From Pseudonocardia sp. ICBG1293 (GTDB taxonomy: Bacteria; Actinomycetota; Actinomycetes; Mycobacteriales; Pseudonocardiaceae), in NCBI RefSeq assembly GCF_020131355.1, contig NZ_JAHLEL010000044.1, forward strand, positions 248,001-312,000: a stretch of 64,000 nucleotides of DNA, in the 5' to 3' direction. Below are positions 28,047-35,355 of the stretch, piece after piece. Position 1 is the stretch's first letter; each line of letters begins with the position of its first letter. The notes beneath the pieces are model-generated. The model was given only the letters and a program-made list of their open reading frames with translations. It was not told the origin of the DNA and ran no database searches. A program made the translations under genes and the position numbers.

Positions 28047-29075
28047 TCAGGGCGCGGTGGCCTCCAGGATCGAGTACGGACCGGGCGTGGCGACGACGCG
28101 GTCGAGGGTGAACCCGGCACCGGCGAGCAGGTCCCGGTACTCCTGCTCGGTCCGCTCCCTACCGGGCAGCATCCCCAGCATGGTCAGGTCGACCGCCTTG
28201 CTGAGGTGCGGCTCGTCGCCGTCGGGGACGACACCCTCGATGAGCAGCACCCGGGCCTGTGAGGGGGCGGCCGCGGTGATCGAGGCGAGGATGCGCCGGC
28301 AGGACTCGTCGTCCCAGTCGTGGAAGATGTGGCCGAGGATGTAGACATCCGCCGTCGGCACGGCGCGGAAGAAGTCGCCCCCGACGAGTTCGACGCGGTC
28401 GCGCAGACCGGCGGCGGCGACGGTCGGCTCGGCGTTCGGCACCGTGGTCGGGAGATCGAACACGATGCCCCGCCGCCGGGTGTCGCCGTCGCGGGTGAGC
28501 AGCTCGACGAGCACGCTGCCGTCGGAGCCCCCGATGTCGGCGACGGCCTCCCCCGCCGGGAGCCGGTACCCGTCGAACATGCCGGTGCGCACGCCGGCGG
28601 TGATGTCGGCCATGGCCCCGCTGAACAGCGCGGACCGGTCGGCGTCACGGCTGATCCAGTCGAACATCGGCTCGCCCAGGTACTTGGTGGCACCGGGCTC
28701 GCCGGAGACGACGCTGTGCAGCAGCTCGCTGAAGGGCAGGTAGTGGGTCTCCATCCGCATGCGGGCGACGCGCAGCAACGACTCGGGGTGCTTCTCCGAC
28801 AGCGTCGCACCGACCGGGGTGATGCTGACCAGGTCGCCGTCGGTGGTGAACACCCCCACGGGGGCGAGTGTGCGGATGAGCCGCCCGAGGGGCTCGGGAC
28901 GCGAGCCGGTGCGGGCGGCCAGCTCGGCCACGGTGGTAGGACCTTCCTGCTCCAGGATGGTCGCCACGCCGAGCTGCCCGATCACGTAGACCGCCTGGGA
29001 GATCTGGAAGCCGCCCATGAGCTGGATCATCACCGCGCCGGGGGGCGGTCCGGGTGGCGTGGCTGTCGTCGACAT
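28047..29075 (-). CDS. SAM-dependent O-methyltransferase (acetylserotonin/hydroxyneurosporene type)
   Basis: Protein of 342 aa from ATG 29075 behind AGAGGAGAAGT. The N-terminal dimerisation/winged-helix part (GGFQISQAVYVIGQLGVATIL, TVAELAARTGSRPEPLGRLIRTL) is followed by the Rossmann methyltransferase domain. That domain has SAM motif VADIGGSDGSVLVEL, FDLP, VELVGGDFF and the family signature DVYILGHIFHDWDDE, which includes the catalytic His region. Such enzymes methylate hydroxyls of small aromatic or polyketide metabolites. It lies between the WXG100 pair/IS630 and mycP, in the same direction as mycP but 134 bp downstream. No biosynthetic partner genes are nearby, so it may be cargo unrelated to secretion. 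Confidence 0.88.
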   Translation of the reverse strand: MSTTATPPGPPPGAVMIQLMGGFQISQAVYVIGQLGVATILEQEGPTTVAELAARTGSRPEPLGRLIRTLAPVGVFTTDGDLVSITPVGATLSEKHPESLLRVARMRMETHYLPFSELLHSVVSGEPGATKYLGEPMFDWISRDADRSALFSGAMADITAGVRTGMFDGYRLPAGEAVADIGGSDGSVLVELLTRDGDTRRRGIVFDLPTTVPNAEPTVAAAGLRDRVELVGGDFFRAVPTADVYILGHIFHDWDDESCRRILASITAAAPSQARVLLIEGVVPDGDEPHLSKAVDLTMLGMLPGRERTEQEYRDLLAGAGFTLDRVVATPGPYSILEATAP

Positions 29076-29209
29076 ACTTCTCCTCTTTCTCACGGTTCTG
29101 TTCGATGTGGATCCGGTCGATCCACGGGATGGGTGCACGTCCGGACGTCGGGACCGGAGACGTGACGCGTCACCCCGTTCCTCGCACTCCGGTCCCGCAC
29201 ACAGGTCGC

Positions 29210-30445
29210 TCACCGGGGCTCGATCGGAACCCCGACCGCCGGTGGCGAGGGCTCGGTGCGCAGCACCCGGGCCGGTCGCCACGACCGCCGCCTGCCCTGC
29301 CGTCCCCACCGCACCCCCACCCCGGTGCCCACGACGACCAGCGCCGCCGCCGTCACGGCCAGCACCGACGCGACGACGGCAGGCAGGTGGTCCGGCGGCT
29401 GCGGGGCGAACGGAGCCAGCGCCGCCTCGACGCGCGCACCGGCGGTCTCGGCAGGCAGCAGCGCGGACACCGCCGCCGCCGGGTCGACCACCCCCCAGCC
29501 CAGCGCCGGGTCCGGCAACGTCGCGGCCGGTGCGGTCGCGGTCGCCTTCAGCCGGTCCGCGACCTGCACCGCGGACAGCTCGGGGTGGTAGGCCCGGATC
29601 AACGCGGCGGTGCCGCTCACGAACGGGGCGGCGAAGCTGGTGCCGCTGCCCTCCCAGTGGCCCGGCCCGCCGGGCCCGAGCCCGATCACGTCGACGCCGG
29701 GAGCCGCCAGCGCCAGGTGCAGCCCGACCTGCGAGAACTGTGCATGCTTGCCGCCCGCGTCGACGGCGCCGACCGCCAGCACCGACGGGAGGCTCGCCGG
29801 GAAGGTCGCCGGGTCCCCGGACTCGGCGCCGTTCGCAGCCGAGGCGACCAGCACGACGTCGCGGGCCGCGGCGTACTCCACCGCGGAGCGCAGCGCGGGC
29901 GGCGCGGACGTCGTGCTCGCCGACACGTTGATCACCCGGGCGCCCCGGTCCACGGCCGCGCGGATCCCGTCGGCGAGCGCGAGCGCGTCGACCTCACCGG
30001 AGTTCGCCGTGCGGGTGATCCGGATCGGCAGGATCGTCGCCTCCGGTGCCACACCCGCGAACCCGGTGTCCGGCCGGACCGTCGCGGCAACGATCCCCGC
30101 GACGAACGTGCCGTGCCCGACGCAGTCCGCGTCGGCCGGCCCACCCCCGGTGACGTCCACACCGGACAGCACCCGGCCCCGCAGCTGTGGAACCGATCCG
30201 TCCACACCGGAGTCCACGACGGCGACGACGACGCCGGCGCCGCGGGTCAGCTCCCACGCCCGCTCCGGCCGGAGCTGCTGCTGCGGCCACGGGACGTCGG
30301 GGCTGTTCGCCGGTGGCGGGGGGAGACACCCCTCCTGCGCCCGTGCCGGAGCGGCCGCCCCCGTCGCCAGCCCGAGCGTGAGCGTGGAGACGAGTGCGAG
30401 CACGAGCGCCGCCGCGCGGGCCCGGTGTGCCCACGAGCGGATCAC
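29210..30445 (-). CDS. mycP: Mycosin (subtilisin-like T7SS protease)
   Basis: Protein of 411 aa with an N-terminal signal sequence (ALVLALVSTLTLGLATGAAA), an S8 protease domain and a C-terminal membrane helix at about 355-380. Catalytic triad: Asp78 in VVDSGVD, His111 in GHGTFVAG and Ser270 in GTSFAAPF, with oxyanion Asn at about 205. Mycosins are required for ESX activity and cap the periplasmic face of the translocon. GTG 30445 overlaps the stop of the preceding 945-aa gene (GTGA), so both are translated together. The gene looks intact. Confidence 0.95.
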   Translation of the reverse strand: MIRSWAHRARAAALVLALVSTLTLGLATGAAAPARAQEGCLPPPPANSPDVPWPQQQLRPERAWELTRGAGVVVAVVDSGVDGSVPQLRGRVLSGVDVTGGGPADADCVGHGTFVAGIVAATVRPDTGFAGVAPEATILPIRITRTANSGEVDALALADGIRAAVDRGARVINVSASTTSAPPALRSAVEYAAARDVVLVASAANGAESGDPATFPASLPSVLAVGAVDAGGKHAQFSQVGLHLALAAPGVDVIGLGPGGPGHWEGSGTSFAAPFVSGTAALIRAYHPELSAVQVADRLKATATAPAATLPDPALGWGVVDPAAAVSALLPAETAGARVEAALAPFAPQPPDHLPAVVASVLAVTAAALVVVGTGVGVRWGRQGRRRSWRPARVLRTEPSPPAVGVPIEPR

Positions 30446-33279
30446 GACCCGGCTCCCGAACGCGCCCCGGACCCGGCGGGCACCGGTGCACCGGCCGACC
30501 GCCCGGCCGCCACCGCCTCCGGGCTGACCACGGCCAGTCTCCTGGTCAGCCGGGCGACGACCACGGGGTCGTCGACGACCCGCGCGGTCGCCCGGCGGCG
30601 TCCGGCGAGTGCGCGCTCCAACCGGCTCAGGGCAGCCTGGTCACGGGCGTCGAGCTCGCGTGCCGTGCTCGCGGTCTCGTCCGGGCCCAGCTCACGCAGC
30701 AGCAGCGCGACCCGGGGGATCCCGTTCTCCTCGGCGGTCGGCTCGGCCTCGTGCAACCCCAGGGTGCGGTACCGCGACCCGGCGGGGAACACCGCCTCCG
30801 CGACGGTCGCGCCGCCGGTCAGCTCGCCGGTGCGGCGGGCCGTCGCCGGCATGATGAGCACGTCGTAGCGGGCATCGGGAACCGTGACGTCGAGCTCGGT
30901 GCTGGCGCTCAGGAACGCCGCCTCCCCGAGCAGCCGACCGGTGACCCCCTGGTCGGCCCCGACGTCGTCGACGGACTGGCGCAGTACCGGGCGCCGGTGC
31001 ACCGGGAGCCGGCGCAGCCCGGACACCAGGCAGGGCAGCTGGCCCCCGACGCGTCCCTCCCGCCCACGGCGGATCGCGCCGTCGACCTCGGCGGCCCGGG
31101 TGCCCTCCCCACCGTCGAGGTACAGGTAGACGGCCGCGAGATCGGCCTTCGCCTCGTTGTCGGCGTCGTTCCCGGCCCCGCCGCGCAACGCCGGCCAGGC
31201 GGCCATGGCGGTGTTGACCGCGGCGAGCGCCTCGGTGAACTCGTCACCGGCGGCCGCCACGAAGCGGCGTCGCTCGGCGGTCGTGCTGGGCCGGTCCGGC
31301 ACCTGCAGTGCGGTCTCCGGGACCGGGTCCTCGTCGGGGGCGCCCGGCGGCTCGGGCACGACGGGTTGCTCGTCCGGCGCGTCGACCGGGGAGGTGGGGT
31401 CCGCCACCGCCGGGACGTTCTCCGACACCGGTGCGGGGCCCGCGGTGCCGGTCGTGACCGGGGCCGGCGACGGGGGCACGGCGGGGGGCTGCCGCGGGAC
31501 GACCGGGACCGCCGCCCCGATGTCCGCGGAGCCGGACGCCGGTGGCTCCGCCGGTCCACCCTGAGCACGGGATCTCTCCCCCGCCGCCTCGTGGGACGAG
31601 CCGGGCCCGGGGACGCCGTCGGGCCGCTGCCTTGCGGCCGGGGTGATGCGCGGACCGGGACGCGTGGGGCGCCCGTCGGGTCGTCCGGGTTCGTCACCGG
31701 CACGCCCACCCGCCGCGGGTGCCGAGGCCCGATCGCGTCGGGCGACGGGGCCCGGGGTGCCCCGGTCGGGAACCGGTGTGTTCCCGTCGGGAACGGGGGT
31801 GTCCTCGCCCGCGACGGGAGCGTGCGCGCGCGGCCGTGCGGTGCCGGCGTCGGTGGGACCGTCCGGGGGCACCGCGTCCGGTGGACCCGCCGGGGCCCGC
31901 CGCCCGGGAAGCGTGGTCCCGGAGCCGTCCGGACGGCTCCTGCGCAGACCGAGGCGCGCCGCCCGGGCGCTGCGGCCCTCCGGGATCCCCCGCCGCCGGA
32001 CCACGGGCCCGGATGCGTCCGGGGCTCGCGGCGCCGTGCGGTCGGCATCGCTGCCCGGAACGGCATCGGGGTCGGGGTCGGCGTCGGGGTCGGCACCGTG
32101 CTCGACGACCCGCATCGTCGTCCGGCGTCCGGGGTCGAGCCCGGACACGAGGAGCTGCGCCGTGGCCCGCACCGCGTCGTCCACCGGGTCGTCCGGCCCA
32201 CCCAGTTCGAGTGTCCAGCCGGTCGGGTCGAAGCGGCGCGTCCGGTCCGACGCCGGAGCCGGAGCGCGCCCGACGACCAGGCCGCTTGGCACCACGTGCA
32301 CGCGGATCCCACTGTCGTCGCCCTCCCCGGGCAGGTAGCCGGTCTGTCCCGCACTGCGCCAGCCGGGCGGCGGCGGCGCGGCGACGACGACCTCCTGGGT
32401 GCCGTCCGGGTCCAGTTGCAGCACGGTGGGGAACGGGTCGAACAGCTCACTGCCTGCCTCGTCGAGCACGACGTCGCGCACCTCGCCGTCGGCGGCGACC
32501 AGGGAGGCACACGGCGCGATCAGCACCGGCCCGCCGACCGCGGCGCACAACGCGTCGAGCCAGCCCGGCGACGCAGCGGCGGCGGACAGGGTCACCACGG
32601 TGGGGGGCGCGCCGCGGAACCGGGAGAGCACCGTCGCGACCGCGCCCGGCGTCGGCGGGGGGTCGGCGACGACGACGCGGGCGGCGCGGCGGCCACCCAC
32701 GATGTGGAAGGCCAGGTCACGGGCGCCGACGGGGGTCGCACCCGCGGCGCGGACCGCGATTCCCGCCATGGTCGGGGTGCTGGTGAGCGGGTGCGCGGAG
32801 ACGTCCGGTACCGACTTCTCCCACGGCCGTGGCGGGAACCTCCACCCGTCGGGCCGCGGCGGGGCGCCGCGGGCACTGCGCCACCATCCGGGCTCCCCGC
32901 CCGCGTCGGACACGACGACAGCACTCCCCGCCGCGAACGACAGCTTTCCCACCGGTCCGAGCACGTCGACCCCGGCGTCGCGGGCGAGGTCGGCGAGCAG
33001 CTCCCGGTGGTGTGCGAGCCCGGGGACACCGAGCCACACCTCACCCAGGGTGGGGTCGGCGGCCACGGCGTCCCGCATCGCGTCGCGCAGCGCCGCGCGC
33101 AACACGTCCGGCTCGGTGTCCCTCGACGCCGCCCGTCCGAGCAGCACGAACCGGCGCCCGAGGGGCGCCGGTAGCCGCTGGAGGAACGCACGCTCACGCT
33201 CCGGGTCCTGCGCACCCCGGAGCACCACGTGCCGGCCGACCGTCTCGGCGACGATCCGACCCGGCTCAGCTCCCGTCAT
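30442..33279 (-). CDS. T7SS-linked 945-aa protein with ADP-ribosyltransferase-like C-terminus
   Basis: ATG 33279 is preferred over two GTGs just upstream because AGGAG lies eight bases before it. Residues about 1-400 form a globular region (HVVLRGAQDPERERAFLQRLP, TVVTLSAAAASPGWLDALCAAVGGP) of no recognised family. Residues about 400-650 are a Pro/Arg/Asp-rich linker. Residues about 655-880 resemble the ADP-ribosyltransferase fold: RRPVLRQS (about 764) like the R-containing strand, GEAAFLSAST (about 788) like the STS motif, and VAEAVFPAGSRYRTLG (about 828) with Glu at the catalytic place, though the ExE motif is incomplete. No signal peptide or membrane helix is seen. Coupling to mycP suggests a T7SS role; enzymatic activity is inference. 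Confidence 0.75.
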   Translation of the reverse strand: MTGAEPGRIVAETVGRHVVLRGAQDPERERAFLQRLPAPLGRRFVLLGRAASRDTEPDVLRAALRDAMRDAVAADPTLGEVWLGVPGLAHHRELLADLARDAGVDVLGPVGKLSFAAGSAVVVSDAGGEPGWWRSARGAPPRPDGWRFPPRPWEKSVPDVSAHPLTSTPTMAGIAVRAAGATPVGARDLAFHIVGGRRAARVVVADPPPTPGAVATVLSRFRGAPPTVVTLSAAAASPGWLDALCAAVGGPVLIAPCASLVAADGEVRDVVLDEAGSELFDPFPTVLQLDPDGTQEVVVAAPPPPGWRSAGQTGYLPGEGDDSGIRVHVVPSGLVVGRAPAPASDRTRRFDPTGWTLELGGPDDPVDDAVRATAQLLVSGLDPGRRTTMRVVEHGADPDADPDPDAVPGSDADRTAPRAPDASGPVVRRRGIPEGRSARAARLGLRRSRPDGSGTTLPGRRAPAGPPDAVPPDGPTDAGTARPRAHAPVAGEDTPVPDGNTPVPDRGTPGPVARRDRASAPAAGGRAGDEPGRPDGRPTRPGPRITPAARQRPDGVPGPGSSHEAAGERSRAQGGPAEPPASGSADIGAAVPVVPRQPPAVPPSPAPVTTGTAGPAPVSENVPAVADPTSPVDAPDEQPVVPEPPGAPDEDPVPETALQVPDRPSTTAERRRFVAAAGDEFTEALAAVNTAMAAWPALRGGAGNDADNEAKADLAAVYLYLDGGEGTRAAEVDGAIRRGREGRVGGQLPCLVSGLRRLPVHRRPVLRQSVDDVGADQGVTGRLLGEAAFLSASTELDVTVPDARYDVLIMPATARRTGELTGGATVAEAVFPAGSRYRTLGLHEAEPTAEENGIPRVALLLRELGPDETASTARELDARDQAALSRLERALAGRRRATARVVDDPVVVARLTRRLAVVSPEAVAAGRSAGAPVPAGSGARSGAGS

Positions 33280-33307
33280 CACCACCGCTCCTGTCGCACC
33301 AGCTGCT

Positions 33308-33334
33308 CGGGCCGGGACACCCTGTCCCGGCCCG
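33308..33334 (-). terminator. Strong hairpin after the LuxR-type regulator gene
   Basis: Twelve-base arms CGGGCCGGGACA and complement with a CCC loop, 18 bp after the regulator stop and 29 bp before the GTG candidates of the 945-aa gene. It should separate those two transcripts. Confidence 0.75.
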
Positions 33335-33351
33335 GTCCGACGCCCCGTGGT

Positions 33352-34044
33352 TCAGATCGCGCCGATCCGCAGCGCGTGCGCCACCGCGTGGGCCCGGTTG
33401 CGCAGACCCAGGCGGGTCTTGACCGCATGCACCACGGACTTGATGGTGCGCTCGGAGTAGTTCAGCCGACGGGCGACGTCCGCGGTCTCCAGGCCCGCGG
33501 CGAACAGCCGGAGGATCTCGGTCTCCCGGGTGGTCAGACCCGCCCGGTTGACGCCGACCGCCGCGAGCCGGGTGTCCATCGACCGGATCTCGTCGAGCAG
33601 CCAGCCGACGGTGGCCGACGGCAGATCAGCGCCACCCGCGCGCGCCGTCACCACGGCCGAGATCACCTCGTCCCAGCTCGCGGAGCTCCGGGCGAGCACG
33701 GCGGAGAGCTCGTGCGCGACCGCCCACCAGAGGTGGCGCTCCTCCATCTCCTCGACCACGAGCACGAGCCGGGGAGCGGTCCCGGTGTCGTGGGCGGCCG
33801 CGATCTCGGCGACGACGGCCTCGACCTCGGCGCGCAGGTCGAGATCGACCGCGTCGGCGAAGACCAGCACGACGTCGGCGGTCTCGCCCGCCACCTCCAC
33901 TTCGGGCCGCCCGTTCAGGTAGGCGTCGGCCGCCTCGCGCAGCACCGGATCGGCGCACAGCACACGGGTGGCCACCGGACACGGCTGGTGGCGCGGCCTC
34001 GGTGTGCCGTCCGTGGCGATGTGTCCGTCCACGATCACCGTCAT
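33352..34044 (-). CDS. LuxR/NarL-type transcriptional regulator of the T7SS locus
   Basis: Protein of 230 aa from ATG 34044 (GGAGGAG seven bases upstream). The C-terminal 65 residues are a LuxR helix-turn-helix (LTTRETEILRLFAAGLETADVARRLNYSERTIKSVVHAVKTRLGLRNRAHAV). The N-terminal part looks like a receiver fold (ADVVLVFADAVDLD) but lacks a clear phospho-acceptor Asp/acidic pair, so phosphorylation control is doubtful. T7SS-locus box 5 lies 92 bp upstream of its own start, suggesting autoregulation. Being the only DNA-binding protein in the T7SS locus, it is the best candidate to bind the six boxes. Confidence 0.88.
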   Translation of the reverse strand: MTVIVDGHIATDGTPRPRHQPCPVATRVLCADPVLREAADAYLNGRPEVEVAGETADVVLVFADAVDLDLRAEVEAVVAEIAAAHDTGTAPRLVLVVEEMEERHLWWAVAHELSAVLARSSASWDEVISAVVTARAGGADLPSATVGWLLDEIRSMDTRLAAVGVNRAGLTTRETEILRLFAAGLETADVARRLNYSERTIKSVVHAVKTRLGLRNRAHAVAHALRIGAI

Positions 34045-34135
34045 GCGACATCTCCTCCCGACAACCGGATGCAGTACACGGTGCCCACCCGACGTGGCGC
34101 GGCGATCACCGGACGGACTCTGCACGCCTGGCCCA

Positions 34136-34151
34136 GGGAGATCCCCCACCA
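34136..34151 (-). promoter_or_regulatory. T7SS-locus box 5 upstream of the LuxR-type gene
   Basis: Minus strand reads TGGTGGGGGATCTCCC, 92 bp above the regulator ATG and about 60 bp above a TACTGC -10 candidate (34071-34076). Confidence 0.55.
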
Positions 34152-34200
34152 GCCGGACCCGGCACCGGCCGACCACCGGGCCGCGTCCTCGACGGGCGTT

Positions 34201-34216
34201 TCGTGGGGGTTTCCCC
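34201..34216 (+). promoter_or_regulatory. T7SS-locus box 6 facing the divergent small gene
   Basis: Plus strand reads TCGTGGGGGTTTCCCC, differing from box 5 at three positions, and sits 116 bp before the GTG of the 118-aa gene. Opposite orientation to box 5, 49 bp away, matches the divergent gene layout. With box 5 it accounts for most of the recognisable signals in 34045-34332. Confidence 0.5.
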
Positions 34217-34332
34217 CGGGGCACGAACGTGATCACGGCGGGCAGCTCTCCGTCCACCGCTTCGGGCGCGATGGTGGCCGAGGCCGGACGCAGCGGATCC
34301 GAGATCCACGCACCAGATCGGACACAGGACAC

Positions 34333-34689
34333 GTGGACTCCCACAACACGGTATGGCTGGAGACCCTGCTCCCGGCGGGCGTCGTCCGGGCTGATCGGCT
34401 GGTCCGGGTGTTCGTGCGACGTGGGGGCAACCTCGACCTCGTGGAGCCCACCTGCGACGACGTCACCGACGTGTCGTTCTGTGCGGAGATCGAGACCTCC
34501 GACCGGATCCTGCTGCTGGGGTGCACCGACGAGGTCGACTCCGCCGACGACCAGCTCGGTGAGCTGATCGAGACGTTGACCCGAGCCGCCCGACGGTCCG
34601 ACCCCGGGCCGACCTTCGTCGTCCGGGGCGACGGCGGAGCCGGTCGACCACGGTGGACGATCTGCTCCCGACTCCCCGGTTCCTCCTGA
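34333..34689 (+). CDS. Hypothetical 118-aa protein divergent from the T7SS regulator
   Basis: GTG 34333 follows CACAGGA. The product (VDSHNTVWLETLLPAGVVRADRLVRV...) is a plausible globular alternation of strands and helices with two short Cys-containing strands (PTCDDVTDVSFCAEI, ILLLGCTDEVD) and no membrane segment. No family is recognised. Support comes from natural composition, third-position GC in this frame, and T7SS-locus box 6 at the spacing seen for other locus genes. The opposite strand here gives only Ser/Arg-rich nonsense. Its partner and role are unknown. Confidence 0.6.
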   Translation: MDSHNTVWLETLLPAGVVRADRLVRVFVRRGGNLDLVEPTCDDVTDVSFCAEIETSDRILLLGCTDEVDSADDQLGELIETLTRAARRSDPGPTFVVRGDGGAGRPRWTICSRLPGSS

Positions 34690-35355
34690 ACTCCCGCACC
34701 GCGCCACGAGGGCTCGTGCGCCCCGCACCCGAATCCGCACCGGGCGGGACATGGCATCGGGCCCGCAGTTCCGGGCCCGGACGGAATTGCGCCATCGAGG
34801 TCACCCGGGAACGCGGACGGATACGGGCGACACAATCGGCCACGACACCATCGACATGGCGATCAGCGCGCACAGATCGTCCTCGCGAGTATCGAGACGA
34901 ACGACGGCACCAGCTTCGCGGACAACCCCGGCGCACCGGTCCGCACCAGTCGGACGCGTGGGCCACCACCGCCCGTCGGACCCACGACCTCCTGCGTCGG
35001 ACCGGCGTGGGCACCTCGACAGGACTGAAGGGTGACGATGGAACGGTGGGCGCCCGGCCCGTCCACCTCGTGAAAGAACCGTTGATCGATCCAGCACCCG
35101 ATCTCCGCGGTCGGCATTCTGATCAACTGCCCCGATGGTCCCCGAAAATTGCACTCGGCGACGGCGCGGTCGGCGCGGATATCATTGACGACCACCGGAT
35201 CGCAATCGAATCGGGTAGGACGTGAAACGTTCCTCATCATGCTTGAGATCTCCACCCTTCTGCGGACAGTGTCGTCGCAGACGATCGACACCACACGCAC
35301 GCGCTGCCCGGGGCACCACCCCGCGCGACTGCGATCGACCGGAGGACACGCACCG
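34690..35355. other. 666-bp region without a convincing gene
   Basis: This stretch leads into the glutamate dehydrogenase gene and is noticeably less GC-rich than its surroundings towards the right. Open frames on both strands have unnatural composition. A TTGACG at 35185-35190 could be a -35 element, but no good -10 lies at 16-19 bp. It probably holds the dehydrogenase promoter and a long leader. Confidence 0.5.

Noticed and set aside
30394..33174. 926-codon plus-strand frame opposite the 945-aa T7SS protein
   Set aside because: Shadow composition; the minus strand has proper start signals and GTGA coupling to mycP.
34801..35225. Small open frames on both strands upstream of glutamate dehydrogenase
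   Set aside because: No good ribosome site, unnatural amino-acid composition and no conserved motif; treated as leader or non-coding.
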